DNA of 7,999 nt, taken from Bacteroidales bacterium (GTDB lineage: Bacteria > Bacteroidota > Bacteroidia > Bacteroidales > VadinHA17). Below are positions 1 to 6,451 of the stretch, piece after piece. Location of the stretch: NCBI GenBank assembly GCA_003520925.1, contig DOTV01000117.1, positions 1 to 7,999 on the forward strand, in the 5' to 3' direction. Under the pieces are notes generated by a model. That model ran no database searches and was not told the DNA's origin. It worked only from the letters and a program-made list of their open reading frames with translations. The stretch's first letter is position 1, and each line of letters starts with the position of its first letter. Position numbers and translations under genes: made by a program.

Positions 1-546
1 TTAAACCATTATGATATTGTTACTCCGGTTCAGTCGCACCACATGTTCAATGAACATAAAAGTGTTGAAGCAGTCTGTTTGAAGATACATTCAGGCACCA
101 CCGTTGCCCTTATCTCCGATGCAGGTACACCTGGAATTTCAGATCCCGGATTCCTGCTTGTACGTACCTGCCTGGAAAAGGAGATTGATGTTGAAACTCT
201 TCCGGGTCCCTCAGCTCTTTTGCCGGCGCTGGTGAATTCAGGTCTCCCATCGGAAAGATTTTGTTTTGAAGGTTTTCTTCCTCCTAAGAAAGGAAGAAAT
301 AAAAGAGTGTCAAGCCTGGCAGAAGAACAAAGAACAATGATATTTTATGAATCGCCTTACCGCCTGGTAAGAACCCTCATGGATCTGAGCTCTTGTTTTG
401 GTCCCGACCGGGAGGCATCCGTTTCAAGGGAGCTGACAAAAATGTTTGAGGAAAATATCAGGGGAACGTTGCTATCTCTTGCTGACCATTTTAAAAAGCA
501 AGTTCCAAAAGGAGAAATTGTAATTGTTGTTGCCGGGAAAAGATAA
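1..546 (+). CDS. rsmI: 16S rRNA (cytidine1402-2'-O)-methyltransferase RsmI, 5'-truncated by window edge
   Basis: RsmI transfers a methyl group from S-adenosylmethionine to the ribose 2'-OH of C1402 in the decoding centre of 16S rRNA (known for the family). The frame is open from base 1 and reads LNHYDIVTPVQSHHMFNEHK, matching the family segment around 'LNHY...SYHxxNE', so the ATG at 43 is internal and not the start. 181 residues are visible; the family is usually about 220-285 aa, so roughly 40-55 N-terminal residues, including the 'PTPIGNL' motif, lie upstream. Visible landmarks, counted from base 1: SDAGTPGISDPG (about 39-50, the SAM-pocket signature of the tetrapyrrole-methylase fold), a GPSA motif (about 69-72), FEGFLPPKKG, IFYESPYR (about 114-121), SRELTKMFEE and a terminal KGEIVIVVAG. 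The TAA stop overlaps the next ATG by one base (TAATG), suggesting translational coupling. The family call is secure. Confidence 0.96.
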   Translation, partial: LNHYDIVTPVQSHHMFNEHKSVEAVCLKIHSGTTVALISDAGTPGISDPGFLLVRTCLEKEIDVETLPGPSALLPALVNSGLPSERFCFEGFLPPKKGRNKRVSSLAEEQRTMIFYESPYRLVRTLMDLSSCFGPDREASVSRELTKMFEENIRGTLLSLADHFKKQVPKGEIVIVVAGKR

Positions 547-3287
547 TGACCAAAATTAACATGGGATCATATCTGAACCTGATGAAGCTGGGAATCCGGC
601 TTTTGATTCTTATAACTTTTACCGGTCAGCTGGCTGATGCCCAGGTGCTTAAAGGCAAAATCACCGATAACTCCGGACAGCCTGTACAATATGCAACAGT
701 TTATATACAGGAATTGAAACAGGGAACCACATCCAATACAAGGGGTGATTATGAGCTGAGACTCCCGGGTGGCAAATATATGGTTATCTATCAGAGCCTT
801 GGATATGAACCGGTATTTGTTAATATAGATCTTTCCGACACTGTCCTTATCAGGAATATTTCATTGCCTGAACAAATCTATGAAATACCGGAAGTCAGGA
901 TTTCACCTTCAGGCGAAGATCCAGCCATGTCAATAATGAGAAAGGTAATAGGACTTGCCCCTTATTATCTTAATTACATTAATTATTATAAAGCTGAAGT
1001 TTATATCAAAGGAAACCTGCTCATTAAAAGAATACCAAAACTCATCGGGAAATCAATGCGGATGAGACAGTCGGATGAGGATGTTACAATATCAGCCGGA
1101 GGAAAACCTGAAAAAGACTCCCGTATAATGAAGGAAGGCGATTCATTCTTCATGGAATCATTCAATGAAGTGGAATTCACTGCACCCGACAAGTACGTCC
1201 AGAAGGTAATATCATACAACAGCACGTTCCCTGAACAGGGTGATGACATATCCCCAATGGATTATATCCAGGCTAGCTTTTATCAGCCTGTCCTGGCTGA
1301 TATGGCTATTTCCCCTCTTTCGCCCCAGGCTTTCAGCAGCTATAACTTTAAATACATAGGAACGACATTTCAGGGGAAATATACAATCAATAAAATTGAG
1401 GTCATTCCCAAATACAAGAGTCAGCAGCTTTTTGCAGGGACCATCTTTATAATAGAGGATCTCTGGTGCCTGTACAGCGTCGATCTCACAAATGAAAATC
1501 TTGTCGGAAAAATCAGGGTCAGGGAATTGTACATTCCGGTCCAGGAAGAGATATGGATGCCTGTAAGTCACCAGTTCGACATTGATCTGCAGATAATTGG
1601 AATAAGGGCTGATGTTGGATATGTCAGCTCTGTCAGGTACCTTGATGTAAAACCAAATGATAAGCTTCAGAAACCCCGGGATCTGGCAACCGGCTTTGCA
1701 GGACGCTATCTTCCGGATACAGCGGTGACAAAAACAAACAGGGAGATTAACAGGATCCTTCAGAAGGAAGAACTGACCAACCGGGATATGATTAAGCTGG
1801 GAAAGCTGATGGAAAAGGAATCGAAAAATACAAGGAGCGATAGTGGTGCAAAAAGCCTTGAGATAAAAGACAATACGACCCAAATCGTTGAAAAAGATGC
1901 GAGGAAGAGAGACAGCACTTACTGGGCCGATATAAGACCTATCCCCCTTTCGGAAATTGAACTCCGAAGCATTGAGATAAGTGACAGCATTAAAAATAAC
2001 ATTTCGGGGATAGTTGAATCAACATCTGATACTGTTTCAAACGGAACCGGGAAAAAATCAAGCCGGTTCAGCAAGACCCTGAACAATCTGTTGATGGGAC
2101 ATACATGGTCGGATACAACCGGCTTCAGCTTTACAAACGGAGGCCTGATCGATCTCGAAAAATTAAGCTTTAATACTGTCGACGGATTTGTTTATGGAAT
2201 AGATTTCCGGATAAACAAAAGATTTAAGAACAATAAGTCGGTTGCATTCTATCCCGATATCCGCTATGCTTTCAGCAGGGAGAAGGTTATGTGGAGGCTT
2301 AATGGTAACTATTCAACCGGTGGAATGAAGCCAAAACAGTTTAGTGTAAGAACAGGAATGACCAGCAGGGACATCGGCACAGGAGGAGGAATTAATCCGT
2401 TTATAAACAGCATATCCACCCTTTTTATGGAAAGGAATTACATGAAGCTTTACGAGAGCCGCTATTTAACTTTTGCTTATAAAACGGAAATCAAAAACGG
2501 ATTGACACTGGAACTTTCTGCAGGATTTGAAAACAGGAAAGTGATGGAAAACAATACTTCATTTTCAATAATCAATACAAGCCGTGAGTATTCATCCAAT
2601 TTGCCTGTAAATGAATATCTGACTACAGGTTCCAATATAATTAATTTTGTTGTTGATCAGAAACACATCGAATTTGTAACAAATGTTACATTTACTCCAT
2701 ACCAGAAGTACAGGATTTATGGAGGCAACAAAGTTCCGCAGGGATCCGAATGGCCGACCTTCATATTTACCTGGAAACATGGAGCTAACATGGTTCCTAC
2801 AATATCAGGTAATTACCGGCACTTCGATATGTTCAGTTTTGAAGTTTCCAAAAAGCATGAGACAGGTGCATTCAGTGAATTAAAATGGAGAGCGGGAACC
2901 GGAGGATTTGCTGATAACAGGAATATATCATATTTCGACTTCTTCCATTTTAACCCTCAGCCTTTACAATTACTGATAAATAACTATGACGATGCTTTTA
3001 TGCTCCCTGCCTTCTATTCACTCAGCACCCCCGAATTCTATGGTGAAGCTCATCTGAAATATACAACACCATACCTTCTTCTAAAATTCCTGCCAGGATT
3101 AAGCAGGACGCTTATCCGTGAAAATATCATCATTTCATATCTCGGATCACGGTTTCATAAAAACTATACTGAGATTGGATACAGCCTTAGTGAGATTTTC
3201 TTCCTGGGAGAAGCCGGAATATTTGTCGGATTTGATGATCTTAAATACAGAAGCTTTGGCCTCAGAATCATTTTAAAACTGAATTAA
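546..3287 (+). CDS. CarboxypepD_reg-like / DUF5686 family outer-membrane protein
   Basis: This is a large protein of the type common in Bacteroidota, annotated as carboxypeptidase-like regulatory domain plus DUF5686; its biochemical role is not established. Residues 1-32 look like a signal peptide: a hydrophobic stretch at 17-27 and a likely cut after ADA at 30-32. Residues 34-115 form the beta-sandwich regulatory domain (VLKGKITDNSGQPV...YATVYI...GDYELRLPGG...SLGYEP). A DUF5686-like core follows from about 124 (EDPAMSIMRKVI, then YYKAEVYIKG). Residues about 390-500 are charged and probably flexible, containing the YWADIRPIPLS segment typical of the family. The rest, about 520-913, alternates aromatic and polar residues and ends in YRSFGLRIILKLN, consistent with an outer-membrane beta-barrel. 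ATG 546 is chosen for the one-base overlap with rsmI; ATG 561 or 582 would also leave the hydrophobic core intact. No strong ribosome binding site is seen. Placement in the outer membrane is inference. Confidence 0.88.
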   Translation: MTKINMGSYLNLMKLGIRLLILITFTGQLADAQVLKGKITDNSGQPVQYATVYIQELKQGTTSNTRGDYELRLPGGKYMVIYQSLGYEPVFVNIDLSDTVLIRNISLPEQIYEIPEVRISPSGEDPAMSIMRKVIGLAPYYLNYINYYKAEVYIKGNLLIKRIPKLIGKSMRMRQSDEDVTISAGGKPEKDSRIMKEGDSFFMESFNEVEFTAPDKYVQKVISYNSTFPEQGDDISPMDYIQASFYQPVLADMAISPLSPQAFSSYNFKYIGTTFQGKYTINKIEVIPKYKSQQLFAGTIFIIEDLWCLYSVDLTNENLVGKIRVRELYIPVQEEIWMPVSHQFDIDLQIIGIRADVGYVSSVRYLDVKPNDKLQKPRDLATGFAGRYLPDTAVTKTNREINRILQKEELTNRDMIKLGKLMEKESKNTRSDSGAKSLEIKDNTTQIVEKDARKRDSTYWADIRPIPLSEIELRSIEISDSIKNNISGIVESTSDTVSNGTGKKSSRFSKTLNNLLMGHTWSDTTGFSFTNGGLIDLEKLSFNTVDGFVYGIDFRINKRFKNNKSVAFYPDIRYAFSREKVMWRLNGNYSTGGMKPKQFSVRTGMTSRDIGTGGGINPFINSISTLFMERNYMKLYESRYLTFAYKTEIKNGLTLELSAGFENRKVMENNTSFSIINTSREYSSNLPVNEYLTTGSNIINFVVDQKHIEFVTNVTFTPYQKYRIYGGNKVPQGSEWPTFIFTWKHGANMVPTISGNYRHFDMFSFEVSKKHETGAFSELKWRAGTGGFADNRNISYFDFFHFNPQPLQLLINNYDDAFMLPAFYSLSTPEFYGEAHLKYTTPYLLLKFLPGLSRTLIRENIIISYLGSRFHKNYTEIGYSLSEIFFLGEAGIFVGFDDLKYRSFGLRIILKLN

Positions 3288-3376
3288 ATTAACAGTTGGT
3301 GTCACCATCCTGATGGCTGTATTAATCCTCAGATTTCTTGTATCATATACTTTAGATTATTCGGTAGTAAACTGAG

Positions 3377-3413
3377 GAGATTCCTCATTTCGCACGCTGC
3401 ATTCGGAATTACA
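3377..3413 (+). repeat. Short dispersed-type repeat, copy A
   Basis: The element reads GAGATTCCTCATTTCG, an 11-base variable middle, then CGGAATTACA. Its ends can pair (ATTCC at 3380-3384 with GGAAT at 3405-3409). It matches copy B at 3497-3535 on the opposite strand at 21 of 26 aligned end positions, and three of the five differences are T/C. From memory, sequences of the form 'GAGATCCCTC...CGGGATGACA' recur between genes in some Bacteroidota genomes. That it is dispersed genome-wide is inference from this one pair. Confidence 0.5.
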
Positions 3414-3428
3414 AAACAAATTGGGTAT

Positions 3429-3479
3429 TGGAATGGAGAGGAGCAGGTTCGCCAGGCGAACCTGCTCCTCTCCATTCCA
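3429..3479. repeat. Perfect 51-bp palindrome (25-nt arms, one-base centre)
   Basis: Arm 3429-3453 is the exact reverse complement of 3455-3479, with a single A at 3454 between them; I checked all 25 pairs. The left arm begins purine-rich (GGAATGGAGAGGAGCAGG) and the centre is TTCGCCAGGCGAA. As RNA it would fold from either strand into a very stable hairpin once the innermost pairs open to make a loop. It lies between convergent genes, so it could block read-through both ways. On the + strand no T-run follows; on the - strand (dnaB direction) a modest T-rich stretch, ATTTGTTTTGT, lies about 8 bases beyond the stem. It is therefore not a textbook terminator. Alternatives are a palindromic mobile or REP-like unit, or an assembly fold-back. 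Confidence 0.9.
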
Positions 3480-3496
3480 GATAACATAAAAGAGCC

Positions 3497-3535
3497 TGTC
3501 ATCCCGAATCCCGGGTAATCGGGATGAGGGATCTC
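3497..3535 (-). repeat. Short dispersed-type repeat, copy B (inverted relative to copy A)
   Basis: Read on the - strand it is GAGATCCCTCATCCCG, a 13-base middle (ATTACCCGGGATT), then CGGGATGACA. It contains a clean 9-bp stem, 3499-3507 with 3519-3527, and an 11-base loop that itself holds CCCGGG. It lies 16 bp past the dnaB stop codon, so its hairpin would sit in the dnaB 3' untranslated region and could stabilise or end that transcript. Only a few T residues follow, so termination is uncertain. Confidence 0.5.
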
Positions 3536-3551
3536 TCTATTTTAGCTGTAT

Positions 3552-5075
3552 TTAAGCAAAGGGCGGCTCATTAAGCAGGTCCGATTCCTGATCAAACTTA
3601 TCTCCCAGATGTTTCATCCTGTCGTGGTTCATTTTTGAACCGAGAGTAATGCTTTGAGAGCCATCCTTGATCTCAGGGTTGCTTTCAATATCAAAATCAT
3701 CAATATCCAGAAATTGCGCCTTTTCTTCACGGAATCTCAGACGAAGATCATCAACGGGTCCGTTACGGTTCTTGGCCAGGATTATTTCAGCAATCCCCTT
3801 TGTTGAACTTCCGTCTTCAAAGGTCGGGATCCCGAATTTATCCTGACGGTGTATGAAAACAACCATATCTGCATCCTGCTCAATTGCACCCGACTCCCTC
3901 AGGTCGGAAAGCAGGGGCCTCTTTGTACCGCCTCTCATCTCCACCGACCTGTTCAGCTGCGAAAGAGCAAGGATTGGAACATTTAGCTCTTTTGCAATAC
4001 TTTTAAGCGATCGTGAAATGTTGCTTACCTCCTGCTCACGACTTCCGGCATTCTCGGGACCTGACATCAGCTGCAGATAGTCAACTATAACAATATCAAG
4101 CTTGTGCTGGGCCATAAGACGTCTGCATTTTGCCCTTAGCTCAAATATCGAAATTGCGGGTGTATCGTCAATGAAAATTGGTGCCTGCACCAGTTTCTTT
4201 ATCCTTGTGTCAAGCTGTTTCCACTCTTCTTCAGAGAGACGTCCATTCTTAATTTTTTCTCCAGGGATATCTGTTTCGGCAATTATCAATCGGTTAACGA
4301 GCTGGATCGATGACATCTCGCATGAGAATATTGCAACATGCTTATTATGGTCAATTGCCATGTTGCGTGCCATTGAAAGGGCGAAAGCCGTCTTCCCCAT
4401 TGAAGGGCGTGCAGCGATGATTATAAGTTCTGATTTCTGCCAGCCCGAAGTAAGCCTGTCAAGCTTTGTAAATCCTGAAGGTGTTCCAACAAGAGCATCT
4501 TCTCTTTTTCCGGCTTCTTCAATCTCCCTTATTGCTTCCTTGATGACCATATTTATCGGGGAAACCTCTCTCTTAATATTTCCCTCGGCGATCTGGAAAA
4601 GCTCGTTCTCGGAAAAGTCTAGAAGTTCAGTAACATCAATCGAATCGTCAAACGACCTGTTCTGAATCTCGGTTGATACCCTGATCAACTCCCGCTGAAT
4701 ATATTTCTGTGCTACTATTCTCGCATGATAATCGACATTGGCAGCAGAAACAACTTTGGCAGTAAGCTGGGTCAGATATACAGGCCCTCCCACACTCTCA
4801 AGTTCATTGTGTGCCCTCAGCTCTTCGGTTACCGTATAGAGGTCGACAGGATATTCCCGTAATGAAAGGTCCGAAACCGCTTTGAAGATCTTCTGATGAG
4901 CCTCCTTATAAAAGCTTGCTGGTTTGAGGATATCCAGGATAGTTATCACAGCTTCTTTTTCGAGCATTATCGCTCCAAGAACTGCCTCTTCCATATCAAT
5001 TGCCTGGGGTGGTACCTTGCCAAAATCGGGTAATTGGTTTATAACCGGCCGGGCACCCTGTTTTTGTCTTACCAT
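3552..5075 (-). CDS. dnaB: Replicative DNA helicase DnaB
   Basis: DnaB is the hexameric ATP-driven helicase that unwinds DNA at the replication fork and contacts primase (known for the family). The 507-aa length is typical for Bacteroidota. The N-terminal domain spans about 20-125 (KVPPQAIDMEEAVLGAIMLE is the usual opening), a helical linker about 145-190, and the RecA-like motor about 195-460. Motor motifs are all present: Walker A ARPSMGKT at 222-229, Walker B region DIVIVDYLQLM at 327-337, SQLNR at 372-376, DLRESGAIEQDAD at 391-403, and the arginine-finger region AKNRNGP at 434-440. No intein interrupts the motor. The C-terminal tail after 460 is polar and probably disordered. The start is chosen because residues 1-20 lead directly into the conserved N-terminus; the leader is AT-rich with no clear Shine-Dalgarno sequence, as is usual in this phylum. 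The gene appears monocistronic here. Confidence 0.98.
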   Translation of the reverse strand: MVRQKQGARPVINQLPDFGKVPPQAIDMEEAVLGAIMLEKEAVITILDILKPASFYKEAHQKIFKAVSDLSLREYPVDLYTVTEELRAHNELESVGGPVYLTQLTAKVVSAANVDYHARIVAQKYIQRELIRVSTEIQNRSFDDSIDVTELLDFSENELFQIAEGNIKREVSPINMVIKEAIREIEEAGKREDALVGTPSGFTKLDRLTSGWQKSELIIIAARPSMGKTAFALSMARNMAIDHNKHVAIFSCEMSSIQLVNRLIIAETDIPGEKIKNGRLSEEEWKQLDTRIKKLVQAPIFIDDTPAISIFELRAKCRRLMAQHKLDIVIVDYLQLMSGPENAGSREQEVSNISRSLKSIAKELNVPILALSQLNRSVEMRGGTKRPLLSDLRESGAIEQDADMVVFIHRQDKFGIPTFEDGSSTKGIAEIILAKNRNGPVDDLRLRFREEKAQFLDIDDFDIESNPEIKDGSQSITLGSKMNHDRMKHLGDKFDQESDLLNEPPFA

Positions 5076-5138
5076 CTATAATATAATACTGATTTATTGA
5101 TATTTACAAGACAGATACTATGTTCTGTCAGAGCTGAC

Positions 5139-5146
5139 CAAAGGTA
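5139..5146 (-). promoter_or_regulatory. Candidate Bacteroidetes-type -7 box for dnaB
   Basis: The - strand reads TACCTTTG, a full match to the Bacteroidetes -7 consensus TAnnTTTG. Transcription would begin near 5134 and give a leader of about 59 bases. The expected upstream TTTG (-33) is only weakly approximated by TTTC near 5170, with slightly long spacing. Two small inverted repeats lie around the predicted start: GACAGA/TCTGTC (5110-5115, 5124-5129) and GTCAG/CTGAC (5127-5131, 5134-5138). The assignment rests on motif and position only. Confidence 0.45.
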
Positions 5147-5262
5147 TTAATAACCATATTGAATTATTCGAAAGGGTTTTTATTCTTACAAACATTCTTC
5201 TGTTTAAAACTTGTTGAAAAACCAAATTATCACTCTCCGGCACCAAAATCCGATTCCTGTGG

Positions 5263-5270
5263 TATTTTTG
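5263..5270 (+). promoter_or_regulatory. Candidate Bacteroidetes-type -7 box for ispE
   Basis: TATTTTTG matches TAnnTTTG and lies 16 bases before the ispE ATG. Transcription would begin near 5275, leaving a leader of only about 12 bases, too short for a normal Shine-Dalgarno site, and none is seen. No good TTTG -33 element is present at the expected distance. The box lies inside a 7-bp inverted repeat (GGTATTT 5261-5267, AAATACC 5275-5281). Confidence 0.45.
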
Positions 5271-5286
5271 TATCAAATACCCTGAA

Positions 5287-6126
5287 ATGCTTGTTTTTCC
5301 AAAAGCAAAAATCAACCTGGGATTAAGGATTACAGGTAAACGGACTGACGGATATCACGACATTGAGACTGTCATGTACCCTGTAGGACTCTGCGATGCA
5401 CTTGAGCTTGTACCGGCTCATGAGAGTGCGGTTGACATTCTGACGGTGACCGGAATAACATTGACCGGCAGGATTGAGGAAAATATAGTCCTGGGAGCAG
5501 TAAAAGCATTAAGAAAGACTCACTCTTTTCCGTTTCTGAAAATCCACCTGCATAAAATAATCCCGGCAGGTGCAGGTTTGGGTGGAGGTTCATCAGATGC
5601 AGGTTCCATACTCAGGGCAATAAATAAAATGTTCAGTCTGGCACTTGGTGCTGATGAACTGAAAGGAATTGCAGCGGGTCTGGGAAGCGACTGTCCGTTC
5701 TTTATCGATTGCAAGCCCGCATATGCTACCGGAAGAGGTGAAATCCTCACACCGGTGGTTAATGTTCTTGACGGTTTCTATGCAGTGCTATTAAATCCAG
5801 GGATTTCTGTCAGTACAAAGGAAGCTTACGAGAATTGTCTGCCTGTCAGTCGGGAAAGATCCCTGAAGGAGATTATTGAAATTCCGGTTCATGAATGGAA
5901 GGATCTGATAGTAAATGATTTTGAAAGAACGGTCTTCCTTGCCCATCCGGAAATAAAAGCTATAAAAGAGGCATTATACCGCTCAGGGGCAGTTTACAGC
6001 TCGATGTCAGGGAGCGGATCGACTGTTTACGGGATTTTTAAAAAAAAACCTGAGATTCACGCTGCTCTCAGGAAATATCTGATCTGTGAAGGTATATTTC
6101 AGTCTATTTCAGCTCAATCAAAATAG
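5287..6126 (+). CDS. ispE: 4-diphosphocytidyl-2-C-methyl-D-erythritol kinase IspE
   Basis: IspE phosphorylates the 2-hydroxyl of CDP-methylerythritol with ATP, the fourth step of the MEP route to isoprenoid precursors, in the cytoplasm (known). The 279-aa length is normal. It is a GHMP kinase. The opening FPKAKINLGLRI carries the catalytic lysine K8, and RTDGYHDIETVM at 19-30 is the usual substrate-side segment. The glycine-rich ATP loop PAGAGLGGGSSDAG is at 93-106, the catalytic aspartate D135 is in GLGSDCPFF, and the third GHMP motif SSMSGSGSTVYG is at 238-249. The start is fixed by the conserved N-terminus beginning right after the ATG. The last 23 bp overlap the stop end of the convergent biotin-carrier gene. 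A run of nine A residues (6040-6048) encodes the KKK at 252-254 near the C-terminus; the frame is intact as given. Confidence 0.98.
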   Translation: MLVFPKAKINLGLRITGKRTDGYHDIETVMYPVGLCDALELVPAHESAVDILTVTGITLTGRIEENIVLGAVKALRKTHSFPFLKIHLHKIIPAGAGLGGGSSDAGSILRAINKMFSLALGADELKGIAAGLGSDCPFFIDCKPAYATGRGEILTPVVNVLDGFYAVLLNPGISVSTKEAYENCLPVSRERSLKEIIEIPVHEWKDLIVNDFERTVFLAHPEIKAIKEALYRSGAVYSSMSGSGSTVYGIFKKKPEIHAALRKYLICEGIFQSISAQSK

Positions 6127-6421
6127 TGCCTTTTGATACTTTATCACCCTTATTCACATTTATTTTCCGAATTGTGCCATCCACACTGCATTTAATACCG
6201 TTTTGCATTTTCATGGAATCAAGAATAACAAGATTCTCCCCTTTTCTGACAAACTGACCTTTTTTCACCAGAATATCAAGGACGGTCCCCGGAATAAAGC
6301 TTATTATAGCCTTAAGGTCGGCAGGCATATATAGTTTCCTTTTAAGGAATTTCGGGCTAAGCCTTGTCTTGTAAAGAGTTGAATTGATATTTAGTATTCC
6401 GAGGTTTTCTGTCTTTTTCAT
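6104..6421 (-). CDS. Biotin carboxyl carrier protein (biotin/lipoyl-attachment domain subunit)
   Basis: This small protein carries the biotin that shuttles CO2 between the catalytic subunits of an acyl-CoA carboxylase or decarboxylase. Of 105 aa, residues about 34-105 form a biotinyl domain: IPGTVLDILVKKGQFVRKGENLVILDSMKMQN, then VDGTIRKINVNKGDKVSKGTILIEL. The biotin-accepting lysine is K71 (codon 6209-6211) in SMKM; most carriers have AMKM, so S69 is a conservative but noticeable change. Residues 1-33 are basic, match no domain I can name, and may dock to a partner. It lacks the Ala/Pro-rich linker seen in many transcarboxylase or AccB carriers. A clear Shine-Dalgarno sequence (AGGGAG, 6426-6431 on the - strand) supports the start. 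It lies 30 bp after the carboxyltransferase gene and is surely cotranscribed. Lipoylation instead of biotinylation is unlikely given MKM. Confidence 0.93.
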   Translation of the reverse strand: MKKTENLGILNINSTLYKTRLSPKFLKRKLYMPADLKAIISFIPGTVLDILVKKGQFVRKGENLVILDSMKMQNGIKCSVDGTIRKINVNKGDKVSKGTILIELK

Positions 6422-6424
6422 ATT

Positions 6425-6432
6425 CTCCCTAA
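6425..6432 (-). promoter_or_regulatory. Ribosome binding site of the biotin carrier gene
   Basis: The - strand reads TAGGGAGA three bases or so before the ATG at 6421. It is the clearest Shine-Dalgarno sequence in the window, unlike the leaders of dnaB and ispE, and it decides the start of the small gene. Its presence suggests independent, efficient re-initiation after the carboxyltransferase stop 30 bp upstream. Confidence 0.6.
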
Positions 6433-6451
6433 ATCAGTTGGTGAAAACTTT

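Larger units (their letters stand above)
3288..3551. other. Convergent intergenic region, gene-free and repeat-rich
   Basis: These 264 bp separate the 3' ends of the DUF5686 gene and dnaB. I see no coding frame of interest and no RNA gene. The first about 85 bases hold only small imperfect hairpins (for example CCATC/GATGG at 3305-3316). The remainder holds, in order, one short repeat copy, a perfect 51-bp palindrome and an inverted second repeat copy, listed separately. No classic hairpin plus T-run terminator is seen for the + strand gene. Confidence 0.8.

Noticed and set aside
43..45. ATG at 43 as the start of rsmI
   Set aside because: The frame is open and family-like from base 1 (LNHYD...), so the ATG is an internal methionine and the gene is cut by the window edge.
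1212..1883. 223-codon open frame on the - strand inside the DUF5686 gene
   Set aside because: It lies fully antisense to a convincing coding region, is rich in Cys/Phe/Ile runs without domain sense, and has no recognisable motif.
3429..3479. Classic Rho-independent terminator for the DUF5686 gene
   Set aside because: The stem is very strong, but A-rich sequence rather than a T-run follows on the + strand, and it lies about 140 bp past the stop. I keep it as a palindrome with uncertain role.
3377..3535. CRISPR array
   Set aside because: Only two related units exist, in opposite orientations and diverged, with no regular spacers and no cas genes nearby.
4102..4665. 187-codon open frame on the + strand inside dnaB
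   Set aside because: It is antisense to the conserved helicase motor domain, with serine-rich composition typical of a shadow frame.
5175..5223. GGTTTTT/AAAAACC inverted repeat in the dnaB-ispE gap
   Set aside because: The 7-bp arms are separated by 35 bases of AT-rich sequence, where such matches are expected by chance.
5118..5315. 65-codon - strand frame between dnaB and ispE
   Set aside because: Its start lies inside ispE, it covers both candidate promoter regions, and it has no recognisable motif or ribosome binding site.
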